Of a stretch of DNA of 64,000 nucleotides, positions 34,879 through 44,400 are shown piece by piece (position 1 is the stretch's first letter; every line of letters begins with the position of its first letter). The translations under genes and the position numbers were made by a program. Source of the stretch: Paenibacillus sp. HGH0039 (lineage in GTDB: Bacteria > Bacillota > Bacilli > Paenibacillales > NBRC-103111); NCBI RefSeq assembly GCF_000411255.1, contig NZ_KE150412.1, positions 2,841,968 through 2,905,967 on the forward strand, written 5' to 3'. The notes beneath the pieces were generated by a model that saw nothing but the letters and a program-made list of their open reading frames with translations, did no database searches and was not told where the DNA came from.

Positions 34879-35385
34879 TCAGGCCTGTTTATAGACCTCG
34901 GCCATCAGTAGTTTTTTGTACGGCTGAAATTCTTCTTCGCTTATCGGATCGGGATAACTCATGATTTGCAGAGCAAGCTCCGGCTGCCCTTCCCTGAGGG
35001 GCGGCTGAAAGTAGTCGAAGGCGTTCAAATGAAAGCCGAGGCGCTCGTAAAACTCGATTCTCCGCTTGGAATCGGTATCGTTCGCGGGCTCTACCTCCAG
35101 TATGACGGGAGTCGAAGAACCGCTCGTATAAGCCGTCATCAACTTTTTGCCTATTCCTCCGCCCCGCTGTTTCGGATTGACCGCGATATGTTCCACGAAA
35201 CGAAACGCTTTGAATTCCCAGACCCCCATAAAAGCCAGGATTTCCCCGTCCTCGTTCCGGCTCACGTTAAGCCGGTAAGCGGGATGAGCGAGCAGCGCCC
35301 GCTGCCCTTCGCAAGTCCTTATTTCCGTATCGGGAAAAGAGGCCTCCATTAATTCAAATACTTCATCAAACTGCTCCTTGTTCAT
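34879..35385 (-). CDS. GNAT-family N-acetyltransferase
   Basis: 168 residues; GGAAGGA precedes the ATG. The acetyl-CoA pyrophosphate loop is 'VNPKQRGGGIGKKLM' (R-G-G-G-I-G), preceded by strand 'FVEHIAVNP' and followed by 'TPVILEVEPANDTDSKRRIEFYERLGF', the usual beta5-alpha4 region. The substrate cannot be inferred. It lies 54 bases upstream of the LLM gene on the same strand, so the two may share a transcript. Confidence 0.85.
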   Translation of the reverse strand: MNKEQFDEVFELMEASFPDTEIRTCEGQRALLAHPAYRLNVSRNEDGEILAFMGVWEFKAFRFVEHIAVNPKQRGGGIGKKLMTAYTSGSSTPVILEVEPANDTDSKRRIEFYERLGFHLNAFDYFQPPLREGQPELALQIMSYPDPISEEEFQPYKKLLMAEVYKQA

Positions 35386-35490
35386 ACGTATCCTTCCTTT
35401 CGATATGTCCCTTGTATCTTAAAATTAAGATTTTTTCTATAGTTACCGAGCCTCGCCTGTCCCAACGGAGGCCTGCCCATACGACGATGC

Positions 35491-35520
35491 AAAAATAAAG
35501 CCCTCCAAGTCAGAGGGCTT
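35491..35520 (-). terminator. Terminator after the PhnA/YjdM gene
   Basis: AAGCCCTC (35498-35505) pairs with GAGGGCTT (35513-35520); on the minus strand TATTTTT follows. Confidence 0.82.
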
Positions 35521-35553
35521 CCTGATACAGGTTCGTTTTTATTCTATCCCGCA

Positions 35554-35895
35554 TTAAATTTTCTTGACGAATTCCGACTTTAATTTCATGGCTCCAAAGC
35601 CGTCGATTTTACAATCGATATCATGGTCTCCGTCAACGAGACGGATGTTCTTTACCTTGGTGCCTATTTTCAGAACAAAAGAGCTTCCTTTAACCTTCAA
35701 ATCTTTGATGACGGATACGGAATCGCCATCCTTTAAGATGTTGCCGTTGGCGTCTTTGACGACTTTTTCTTCTTCCCCGTTCCCGGGTTCGGCATCTACA
35801 TTCCATTCATGGGCACATTCCGGGCAAACCAGAAGGTTTCCATCCTCATAGGTATATTCGGAATTGCATGCCGGACAGTTTGGCAAATTCGACAT
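35554..35895 (-). CDS. PhnA/YjdM-family zinc-ribbon protein
   Basis: 113 residues from the ATG at 35895 (GGAGAA about ten bases upstream); a longer in-frame start at 35994 is not supported. The N-terminal zinc ribbon is '[25 protein letters not shown]' in pattern (two CxxC pairs), then an SH3-like C-terminal barrel '[20 protein letters not shown]'. Long annotated as alkylphosphonate-utilisation protein PhnA, the family's role outside phn clusters is unclear. Stand-alone gene with its own terminator. Confidence 0.88.
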   Translation of the reverse strand: MSNLPNCPACNSEYTYEDGNLLVCPECAHEWNVDAEPGNGEEEKVVKDANGNILKDGDSVSVIKDLKVKGSSFVLKIGTKVKNIRLVDGDHDIDCKIDGFGAMKLKSEFVKKI

Positions 35896-36150
35896 AGGTT
35901 CGTGTTCTCCATTCGCTGGTCGGTACCTTCTATCCCTATATTCTGCCACACTCTCATCGTCCTGACAAACCATTCCACGGTTCGCCCGCCTCAAAGTGAT
36001 TAAAGGGGAGCCGGGGAACCGCTAATTTTTTGAAGCAGAGCAAAATAACCGCTGTATAAACGGCCCTCACATTTCGATCCTTTAACCGATTCAAGGATAG
36101 CGGCGGCCGTTACCCGGAGGGAACAAGCGTCTTCGGGAATAAAGCGCGAT

Positions 36151-36187
36151 AAAGAAAAAGCCCCGTTCGAATCGGATTCGACGAGGC
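36151..36187 (-). terminator. Terminator after the purple acid phosphatase gene
   Basis: An imperfect stem between 36160-36173 and 36174-36187 (GCCTCGTCGAATC on the minus strand against GATTCGAACGGGGC) is followed by TTTTTCTTT. Confidence 0.7.
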
Positions 36188-36305
36188 GTTATCGCTATTT
36201 CCAGTCTCTATTTTACGACATCCTGCCGTTGACATGGTCTGCTGCGCTCTTCCGGCGCCCGCCAGGCTAACACGGCCTCCCCTGCCGAATCGGACTAAGC
36301 TTCGC

Positions 36306-37706
36306 TTACCGGACCGGACTCGGTTTCGTATCCGATTTGGCGATGCCGAACTGGTCGTACAGAGCGGTCGCGCCCGTTTCCGTGGTCGTATAGACCTGGA
36401 ACGTGATTTTATCGTTCGCCACGGTAACGCCCGTAAACATTTCCTTGCCCGGCTGGCCGTATTTAAACGCATAAGGGAACGGCCCGGACTTCGGCGTGTA
36501 CCTTTTGTCTCCGGCGGCGTTGCTGACCAGATAAAGGGTTCCCTTCGGATTAATCAGGTTGCCGTCTTTGTCCACCGCCGTGTCCTTCTGCGGCACATTA
36601 TTGTACATCGGATAGGTGCGCGTATACGTATGATCGTGACCGCTCAGCACGACGTCAACGCCGATTTCATCGAACAGAGCCGCAAGCTTCTTGCGGAAGA
36701 AGAGAACATCGCTGTCGGAGGAATGATTCGCTACGGAATAAGGCGACTTGTGGAACAAGACGATCTTCCACTTCTTGTCCGTCTTGGCCGCTTCCGCTCT
36801 CAGCCACTCTTCCTGCTTCCGGTACACGGCGTCGGTTCCTTTCGCCTCGTTGTACTCGGTATTGATGACCAGGAAACGGGCTGAGCCGTAATCGAAGGCG
36901 TACACCGACCCGTCCGGTTTCGCTCCCGTATTGGAGGTGTTCGGCAGGTTGAAGTGGTACCAGAAGTTGTTGTTGGACTTGCTCTCATGGTTGCCGAGCG
37001 CAGGCACGAGAGGCATCTTCTTCAGAATGGCCTGCGGCTTGCCCAGCAGCCAAAACCATTGATTCTCGATGTCCCCGTTGTCTACCAGATCCCCGGTGAC
37101 AGTGATAAAACGGGACGCGGGAAACTTCTTGACCGCTTCCTCCAGCGTGTGGTTCCAGGTCGCGTACTCCCGCTCGGTCGTACCCTGCGGGTCCGTCGTA
37201 TAGAGGAACGTGAACGCTCCGCCGCTCTGCTCCTCGGTCTTGAACGTGCCGGTCTCGCTCCAGTTCCCCTCCTGGCCGTCTCCGGCCCGGTATGTGTACT
37301 CGGTGCCCGGTTTCAGGCCCGTCGCCGTAACCTTATGATCGGCGTAAGCGGTCTTCTTGCCCGCGCTCTTGTCCGAGCTCGACTGATAAACCTGGATCGG
37401 CGCGGAGCTCCCCTCGAAGGAGATGACGCCGCTCGACGGCCAGACGCCGCCGGTAACGAGAGACGATTCCACCACCTGCAGCTTCGTGCCGGTAACGGCG
37501 GGATCGGTGTACCACGCGAAGCCCTGCGAGGTTTTGGCATCCCCGTTGAACGTCAGCGCCAAAGCCGTTGGAGCCTTGGAGCCTGCCGCTGCCGCTGCGG
37601 AGCTTCCTAGAGCTCCGGCGCCCGCTCCCGGCAAAACGACGGACACCGCCATGAAAACAGCCATCGGCACGACGAGCCACTTGGACTTGCTGAATTTGTA
37701 CATCAT
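36306..37706 (-). CDS. Secreted purple acid phosphatase-like metallophosphoesterase
   Basis: 466 residues from ATG 37706 (AAGGGG five bases upstream; an upstream in-frame start at 37736 lacks a site). A signal peptide is followed by an N-terminal fibronectin-like domain (~45-145: 'TSQGFAWYTDP', 'KVTATGLKPGTEYTYRAGDG') of plant-type purple acid phosphatases, then the metal domain with 'TGDLVDNG', 'ALGNHES' and 'LSGHDHTYTRTYPMY' (GDxxD, GNH[ED], GHxH). It releases phosphate from organic esters outside the cell. No pho-box was identified. Monocistronic. Confidence 0.9.
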   Translation of the reverse strand: MMYKFSKSKWLVVPMAVFMAVSVVLPGAGAGALGSSAAAAAGSKAPTALALTFNGDAKTSQGFAWYTDPAVTGTKLQVVESSLVTGGVWPSSGVISFEGSSAPIQVYQSSSDKSAGKKTAYADHKVTATGLKPGTEYTYRAGDGQEGNWSETGTFKTEEQSGGAFTFLYTTDPQGTTEREYATWNHTLEEAVKKFPASRFITVTGDLVDNGDIENQWFWLLGKPQAILKKMPLVPALGNHESKSNNNFWYHFNLPNTSNTGAKPDGSVYAFDYGSARFLVINTEYNEAKGTDAVYRKQEEWLRAEAAKTDKKWKIVLFHKSPYSVANHSSDSDVLFFRKKLAALFDEIGVDVVLSGHDHTYTRTYPMYNNVPQKDTAVDKDGNLINPKGTLYLVSNAAGDKRYTPKSGPFPYAFKYGQPGKEMFTGVTVANDKITFQVYTTTETGATALYDQFGIAKSDTKPSPVR

Positions 37707-37905
37707 ACACACCCCTTCAAACAAGAATGAAATCACTTCATCCTAGCAAAGAAATGTTTGGTAAATATTAACAGTTTATTTGGGGCAGATTAATTTCCTT
37801 CCGTCTTGCAGCTTGAAGTTCGCTCTCCCGTGTCCGCCTCGCTTTCTGTCCATACAGCCATTTGATATAATGACAGGGCCGAGCAAGAGCAATGGAGGAA
37901 TCTCT

Positions 37906-39042
37906 ATGAATCTCGCGGAAAAAGTAAAAGCCCTTCCCTTAACTCCCGGCGTCTACCTGATGAAAGACCGTCTGGGCCATATTATATATGTGGGCAAAGC
38001 CAAATCTCTCAAAAAAAGAGTCCAAACTTATTTTCAGCAGTCAAAAGCCCACTCTCCCAAAGTCAAACGACTCATAAGCAATATCCGCGATTTCGAGGTT
38101 CGTCTGACCGATACGGAATTCGAGGCCTTTATGCTGGAATGCCGGTTAATCAAGCAGTTGAAGCCTCTGTATAATAAAAAAATGAAAAATCCGCTCGCGT
38201 ATACGTATCTCGTCATCCGCTGCAGCCGTGAAGGCCGCCGTCGGATCGATATTACGAATGACCCCGCCGGACAGGAGGGGGACCTCTTTTTCGGGCCCTA
38301 TACGAGCAGAAGCACGGTGGAAAAAGCCGTCCAAGGGCTCCAAGAAAGCTATCGGATCCTTTGCAGCAGTCCTTATGCCAAGCACTCGCCCTGCCTCAAT
38401 CATTCTCTCGGCTTGTGTCTGGGAATGTGTACCGGCAGCGAAGACGCTCTAAGCGCCTACAACTCCGTGCTCGATAAAATCATCACTGCCCTGAACGGGA
38501 ACCATCCGGCTGTACTGGAAGATCTCGAACAGCGGATGATAGAAGCGGCGGAGAAGCATAACTTCGAAGCCGCAGCCAAATACCGGGACCTGATGAAAAC
38601 CCTCGGTTCCCTGATCCACAAAGAGAAAGTGATCGGATTCGCCGAAGAAGGCCGGAACATCGTCATTCTGGAACCCGTTAACGGCCGTGAGGCTAAACTC
38701 ATTCTCGTTAAAGGGAACCGGATTGTGCGAGATACCAAAGTGGAGGCTCCGGACACGGACCGGAACGGGCCGGCAGCCCCGCATACGCTCCACAGGCGGA
38801 TACGCTCCGCGATTCTGGATACCTTCCGCCTGGAAGAACCGCTGTCCCCCCGCCCCAAAATCAGTCGGCACGATATTGACGAAGCGCAGATTCTGTACAG
38901 TTTTCTGCAAGGAAGCGCCCGCAGCTATCTGATCGTTCCCGAGCATTGGCTGATTCCCGGGCATGAAGATGAGCTTGGAGAAGCGGTTGAAGGGTTGATT
39001 GCGGGGTATGTATGCGCACAAAATGGCGCCGGGGACCTTTAA
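37906..39042 (+). CDS. Short UvrC-like GIY-YIG endonuclease
   Basis: 378 residues from the ATG at 37906 (GGAGGA seven bases upstream). The N-terminal GIY-YIG nuclease is 'LTPGVYLMKD' and 'IIYVGKAKSLKKRVQTYF', with catalytic Glu in 'EFEAFMLECRLIK'. A Cys cluster follows ('CSSPYAKHSPC', then 'LCLGMC'), the same four-Cys layout as the UvrC iron-sulfur site, then a UVR motif ('LEDLEQRMIEAAEKHNFEAA') that binds UvrB. The chain ends ~230 residues before a full UvrC would: the RNase H-like nuclease and (HhH)2 domains are absent. It may make one incision, like Cho in E. coli, though Cho lacks the UVR region. No LexA box was found upstream. Confidence 0.88.
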   Translation: MNLAEKVKALPLTPGVYLMKDRLGHIIYVGKAKSLKKRVQTYFQQSKAHSPKVKRLISNIRDFEVRLTDTEFEAFMLECRLIKQLKPLYNKKMKNPLAYTYLVIRCSREGRRRIDITNDPAGQEGDLFFGPYTSRSTVEKAVQGLQESYRILCSSPYAKHSPCLNHSLGLCLGMCTGSEDALSAYNSVLDKIITALNGNHPAVLEDLEQRMIEAAEKHNFEAAAKYRDLMKTLGSLIHKEKVIGFAEEGRNIVILEPVNGREAKLILVKGNRIVRDTKVEAPDTDRNGPAAPHTLHRRIRSAILDTFRLEEPLSPRPKISRHDIDEAQILYSFLQGSARSYLIVPEHWLIPGHEDELGEAVEGLIAGYVCAQNGAGDL

Positions 39043-39154
39043 GGAAGGCCTTAAAAATAAGCTGTGTTTAATCTTAATGTTGATTTAGAACCAAATAAAA
39101 GCGGCCCATTGAATGAAAGGGCGGATAATTTAAATATCGGTTCAAACATCTAAA

Positions 39155-39559
39155 TTACATGCCAATAAACATATTTCTGCTGAAAGGAGCCCAGTTTTCT
39201 CCTCTAAACCCAGTCATGCCTTCTAAGTTAACAAAACAAGGGAGTACAGTATACATTATACCAGACATAGCATTTACCCTAAATGCCATGACGTATCTCA
39301 TCATGGAATTGTCAGCAGGTGTTATCATTGCCATATCGGGGCGTATTGCATTCTCTGCTGTTAGTGCATCCTTCATTCCTACGCTCGCGATACCAACAGG
39401 ACTCATATTACTTCTAATCCAATAATTCGAAACATTTGTTGCTGACGCTAAATCAGTTCGCTTATCATATGTCAATAAAATTTGATTCGAAGCACTTTGT
39501 CTTGCCTCCAAAAGAATTGGATGAGGAATCATCTGTCGCTCTGTATGAAAACTTAACAT
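39155..39559 (-). CDS. Small uncharacterised protein in an AT-richer island
   Basis: 134 residues from the ATG at 39559 (GGAGGT five bases upstream). Soluble, with conserved-looking stretches 'QILLTYDKRTDLASATNVS', 'NYWIRSNMSPVGIASVGM', 'MAMITPADNSMMRYVMAFR' and 'PCFVNLEGMTGFRG'; it looks like a family I have seen in Bacillus-group genomes without a function. Composition is visibly more AT-rich than its neighbours, and an IS remnant lies 94 bases away, so horizontal arrival is plausible. Confidence 0.7.
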   Translation of the reverse strand: MLSFHTERQMIPHPILLEARQSASNQILLTYDKRTDLASATNVSNYWIRSNMSPVGIASVGMKDALTAENAIRPDMAMITPADNSMMRYVMAFRVNAMSGIMYTVLPCFVNLEGMTGFRGENWAPFSRNMFIGM

Positions 39560-39652
39560 TTTTTGACCTCCACATTTTGATAAATTAGTCAAATGACCAA
39601 TTTCATTTTATGAAGGGTTACTTGTTTCAATTCATAATAAATAGTCAGTAAG

Positions 39653-39916
39653 TCATTCCACTATGCTGCCCTTTCGGCAAGCAAAAGACGGACGCCGAAG
39701 CTTGGTATTTGTCGCCTTTACAGTAAACAAGCAAGACGTGATAAGCATATTTTTCTTTTTCGAAGCAGTGTTCTCATGCTCGTTGCTGTCTAAATAACGA
39801 AACCAAGCCAGATAATGTTGCAAATACTTGGTTGCGACACCGTTAAAGCGGTCAATCCATCTTTTTAGGCGGCAGTGATAGCTGTTGTCGTTTTGAATGT
39901 GGTAAACGCCCTTCAC
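39653..39916 (-). pseudogene. C-terminal fragment of an IS1595-family transposase
   Basis: 87 codons. The first ~45 read 'GVYHIQN', '[20 protein letters not shown]' and 'YLAWFRYLD', the well-conserved end of ISXO2-like (IS1595) transposases; the DDE catalytic part is missing and the reading frame continues into unrelated sequence. No terminal inverted repeats were located. It abuts, in opposite orientation, the hydrolase fragment at 39919. Confidence 0.8.
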
Positions 39917-39918
39917 AC

Positions 39919-40083
39919 GTTACCCGCCAGGGTATTCCGCAATCCCGCATCGTGCATTTCGAGGGCAGCGGGCATGCCATGATGTTCGATGAGCCGGAGA
40001 AATTCAACGAGGAACTGCTTCAATTCCTGGAGCAGGCCCGGATTCCGGACCCCGTGTCTCCAGGCGCATTCCGGCAGGAGTAA
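39919..40083 (+). pseudogene. C-terminal fragment of an alpha/beta hydrolase
   Basis: A frame of 54 codons reads 'QGIPQSRIVHFEGSGHAMM' then 'FDEPEKFNEELLQFLEQAR', the end of an alpha/beta hydrolase with the catalytic His in 'GSGHAMMFDEPE', and stops at TAA 40081. Nothing upstream continues it; the transposase remnant starts at the break. The rest of the gene is not in the neighbourhood. Confidence 0.75.
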
Positions 40084-40120
40084 TCCCGTCCGGAACTGAC
40101 TTGCCCCGATTACTCTCCGA

Positions 40121-40193
40121 AAAAGACAGCACCCCTTACCCGATCACGGACCGTTCCCTTTCCGGGAAAAACCGTGAACTTGTAAGGGGTGCT
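40121..40193 (-). terminator. Terminator after the hybrid kinase operon
   Basis: AGCACCCCTTAC (40128-40139) pairs with GTAAGGGGTGCT (40182-40193); on the minus strand TCTTTTT follows. The 42-base loop contains a further short inverted repeat. Confidence 0.65.
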
Positions 40194-40194
40194 T

Positions 40195-41409
40195 TTAATG
40201 CTGCGGGCTGTTTAACGTGCCCACAGGGATGCCGGTCTGGATGGTGAACACGAAGACCGCTCCTTTTTCGACGTTCGACCGGGCATAAATAGTTCCGCCC
40301 ATCAAATTGACCAGTGTTTTGCAGATCGACAAGCCAAGGCCCGTGCCGCCGAATTTCCGGCTAATGGTGGCATCAATCTGAGTAAAGGGCTGGAATAAGT
40401 GATTCATTTTGTCGGCGGGAATGCCGATTCCGGTGTCTTCCACGATAAATTCAAGGGTGATCAGCTTATCGTCCACGCTTTTTTGACTCACCTTTACCTT
40501 AACGCTGCCGGTTTCCGTAAATTTGACCGCGTTGCCGATCAGGTTGTTCAGCACCTGTCTCAGCCGGTTGGAGTCTCCGATAAGGATCTCGGGAATTCCG
40601 GGCTCTATGTGCGTCTCCAGAAGCAGATTTCGCTCGCGTGCAAGAGCGCGGAACAGATCCATCGTTTCTTTCAAACAGACTGTCAGATTGAACGGCTCGT
40701 AGTCAAGCTCCATCTTGCCCGATTCGATTTTGGTGAAATCGAGGATATGATTGATGACGGAGAGCAGAGCGTGTCCGCTCGTGTGAATAATCTCGGCCAT
40801 TTCCGCGTCGTCCCGCTTCAAATCCGAAGCCATCAAAATATCCGACAAGGCAATGATGCCGTTCAGCGGGGTGCGGATCTCATGGCTCATCATCGCCAGA
40901 AAGCCCGATTTGATCCTCGAAGCAACCTCCGCCGTTTCCTTAAGCTGGGTAAGCACGCGGTTCGCGTCTTCCAGCTCCAAGGTTTGTTTCTGAAGCTCGC
41001 TTGTTTTGATTTGAAGCTCTTTGCGCGCTTTGTATAACCGTACAAAACCTTCGATTTTACTTCTTAAAACGCCGGAATGGAAAGGCTTCGTCAAATAGTC
41101 GATTCCGCCCGCCGTATAAGCTTTCATATAATCCTCGACTTCCGGAGTAAGGGCGGTGAGGAAAATGATCGGAATGTCCTCCGACTTTTTACGTCTCTTG
41201 ATTCGTTCCGCCGTTTCGAACCCGTTCATATCGGGCATGAGGACATCCATAATGATGAGGGCATATTCGCTCTCCAGCAAAAATTTCAAAGCCTCCATAC
41301 CCGAGGATGCCCGGATTAACTGGTAAGGCGTATCAACCAGCAGCGCTTGTATCGTGAGAAAATCTTCCGGCCGGTCATCGACCAATAAAATGCGAATCGG
41401 ATACTCCAT
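40195..41409 (-). CDS. Receiver-first soluble hybrid histidine kinase
   Basis: 404 residues from the ATG at 41409 (GGGGGAT about eight bases upstream). The receiver domain (1-120) has 'LLVDDRPED', the phospho-Asp in 'LIIMDVLMPDMNG' and 'YLTKPF'. A coiled linker follows, then HisKA with His in 'MMSHEIRTPLNGI' and HATPase with 'NNLIGNAVKFT', 'DTGIGIP' and 'GGTGLGLSI'. There are no membrane segments and no DNA-binding output. It starts 42 bases after the stop of the large membrane hybrid kinase on the same strand, so the two probably form a phosphorelay; the final output is not encoded nearby. Confidence 0.9.
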   Translation of the reverse strand: MEYPIRILLVDDRPEDFLTIQALLVDTPYQLIRASSGMEALKFLLESEYALIIMDVLMPDMNGFETAERIKRRKKSEDIPIIFLTALTPEVEDYMKAYTAGGIDYLTKPFHSGVLRSKIEGFVRLYKARKELQIKTSELQKQTLELEDANRVLTQLKETAEVASRIKSGFLAMMSHEIRTPLNGIIALSDILMASDLKRDDAEMAEIIHTSGHALLSVINHILDFTKIESGKMELDYEPFNLTVCLKETMDLFRALARERNLLLETHIEPGIPEILIGDSNRLRQVLNNLIGNAVKFTETGSVKVKVSQKSVDDKLITLEFIVEDTGIGIPADKMNHLFQPFTQIDATISRKFGGTGLGLSICKTLVNLMGGTIYARSNVEKGAVFVFTIQTGIPVGTLNSPQH

Positions 41410-41451
41410 TCTAATCCCCCGTAACAAGCTCGCACAGATCCTTCAAGTGAT

Positions 41452-44400
41452 CTAAGTGATCAACCAGGTCTTGAGCATACTGACTAACTGTGTGGTATTA
41501 ATCGGTTTCGAGATGTAATCGGAGGCGCCCGCCTGCAGGCATTTAACCCGGTCCTCGTCCATAGCTCTCGCTGTCAGCGCGATGATGACAAGCTTCTCGA
41601 ACTCCGGCATTTTGCGGATCTCCCTCATGGTCTCGTAGCCGTCCATCTCAGGCATCATGATATCCATGAATACCAGGTCGACTTCGGGATGATTCCGGAG
41701 AATGATCAAAGCCTCTTTGCCGTTCTGGGCAAACTGTATATTCATGTTATACCCTTCCAGCACACTGGACAAAGCAAAAATATTCCGCATATCGTCGTCA
41801 ACCAGCAAAATGTTCTTGTCTTGGAACGCCGCTTCCGGATTATGGAGCTTCTCGATCAGCTCCTGCTTGTCCGCAGGCAGATCCGCATGTTTACGGTGGA
41901 GGTATAGAGCCGTTTCATCGTACAACCTCTCCATGGACCTTACATTCTTGATCACGATGCTTTCCGCGTAATGATGGAGGCGCTGCTCGTCCTGCTTGCT
42001 TAATTCCTTGCCCGTAAAAATAATGACCGGCAGCGTCTGGAGCTTGCGGTTGGTCTTCACCTGCTCAAGCAGATCGAAGCCGGAAATATCGGACAGACCC
42101 AGATCGAGCACCATGCAGTCAAAATGATGGGAGGCCAGCTGTTCCAGCGCCTCCCGGCCCGTTGCGACCGCGACGATGTTCACGTCCGGATGGGCGATAA
42201 AAGCGACTACGCTGCTGCGCAGAACAGGATTGTCTTCCACAATGAGCAGGCTTTTGGTACGCCTGCGGATGTACGATTCGATCTGCAGGAAGGCCGCTTC
42301 CAGCTCGTGAACGTCGTTCGGCTTCTTCCAGAAGGCGAGCGCCCCCATGGCCAGCCCCTGCTGGTTCTCTTCGGCCGTCGAAATGACATGAATCGGAATA
42401 TGGCGGAGCTCCGGCCGGCCTTTCAAGCGGCTGATAATGGACCAGCCGTCCAGTACGGGAAGCTGGATGTCGAGCAGAATCGCATCCGGCTTGTACGCGT
42501 GAGCCAGAGCCAGTCCCTGGTCTCCCTGGGAGGCGACAATGGCCTTGAAATTTCTCTGCCGTGCCAGATTCAGGAGTGTGGACGCAAATTCGGCGTCCTC
42601 TTCAATGATCAGCAGCAGCGTATCGCCCGGCTGCAGGTTGTCGCGGTCGTCTTCCATCTCCGCGAGCTGGAGCAGCTTCGGATTCGAGATGGAGATATCC
42701 GGCACGAAGGATTCCTGAAAGCTGCTTTTCCCCCGCTTGGCCTGCTCAGATGCGGCGGACATGGTGTCGCTTGCCGCGGCGGCTTGGGAAACGGCGGTGC
42801 CGGGCTGCGCAGCCGGCAGATGCAGGGAGAAGGTGCTGCCTTCCCCTTCCGCCGAGCTGACTTCGATCCGGCCGCCCAGCAGCGCCGCCAGCTCCCGGCA
42901 GATGGTCAAGCCGAGGCCCGTGCCGCCGTATTTGCGGCTGGTCGTGCCGTCCGCCTGCTGGAACGCCTCGAAGATGCTCTCAAGCTTCGAGGCGGGGATG
43001 CCGATCCCCGTGTCGGTGACGGAGAAGACGATTTCCTCGGCGGCGGCCTGTCCCTCTCGGCCGGTTGGAGCGGATGCGCCGTGAATGGAAAGCGTGACGG
43101 CCCCTTTTTCCGTAAATTTAAGCGCATTGGACAGCAGGTTGTTCAAAATTTGTTGAAGTCTGTGCCCGTCCGTCAGGATGCTTTCGGGAAGCCGTCTATC
43201 GCTGTGTATGTCGAAATGGATATTTTTCTCCTTCGCCTGCTGTTCGAAATGACGGTACAAGTGACTGCTGACATCCTTCAGGTAGGTCGGCTCGACGACC
43301 GCCGTCATTTTGCCGACTTCCAGCTTCGCCAGATCCAGAATCTCGTCAATCAGCGTAAGCAGGTCCTTCCCTGCCGAAAAAATGGTATGGATATATTCAA
43401 GCTGCCTGGAATGAAGATTTCCTTCTTTATTTTCCGCAAGGATCTGGGACAGAATCAGCAGGCTGTTAAGCGGCGTCCGCAGCTCGTGCGAAACGTTCGC
43501 CAGGAATTCGGATTTATATTGAGCCGCCATGAAAATTTCATCGGCCTGCTCTTTAATTTCGATTTTCTGCCGCTCGGTCAGCTCAACCTGCTGCTTTAGA
43601 TTCTCATTGGAAGCCAGCAGTTCCTCCGCCTGCTCTTTGAGCTCGTCGGCCTGCTCGGAGATCTCGGTCTTCTGCAGTTCGGTCAGTTCCATCTGCTCCT
43701 GAAGCTGCTTGTTGGACTCGAACAATTCCTCCGCCTGTGCTTTCAGCTCGTCCGCCTGCTGCTTGATTTCCTCTTTCTGAAGCTCCGTAAGCTTCATCTC
43801 CTCCTGGAGCCGCTCGTTGGACGTGTGCAGACTGTCCGCCTGCATCTGGAGTTCTTCGGTTTGAGCCTGCAGCTCTTCCGTCTGGCTCTCGAGCTCCTCC
43901 GCCTGCATCTGCAATTCCTCGGTCTGAGCCTGCAGCTCCTCGGTCTGGGATTGAAGCTCCTCGGTTTGGGCCTCCAGCTCTTCCTTCTGCAGTTGGGTTT
44001 CTTTCAGGAGCTCGCCGATCCGCACCACATCCGCCAGTGTATTCAGCAGAATGCCCATGTTGGCGGTGGTCAGATCAATTAACTGTCGTTCTTTGGGCGT
44101 AAAATCGCGCAGCGAAGCCAGTTCGATAACAGCGACGACTTCATCCTCATAGCAAACGGGGACGATTATTAACGCCGCGGGCTTCGTATCGCCCAGCGCC
44201 GAATGAACTTTCACATAACCGTCCGGAAGATCATGCAGCAGGATCGTCTTCTTATCCAGGGCGCTCTGGCCTACAAGCCCGCTGCCCAAAGCGATCGGCT
44301 GCCGCCGTTCCGCCGCCGTATCATCGTAAGCGTAGCCGGCCGCGAATTGCAGCAGGCCGTCTTTTTGTACATAAAGAGCCCCGTAGGCCGCTTGTACGCA

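Noticed and set aside
43800-44010. Short-period DNA repeats that could suggest a CRISPR array or satellite
   Set aside because: They are the 21-base coding units of heptad coiled-coil repeats inside one open frame, with no unique spacers.
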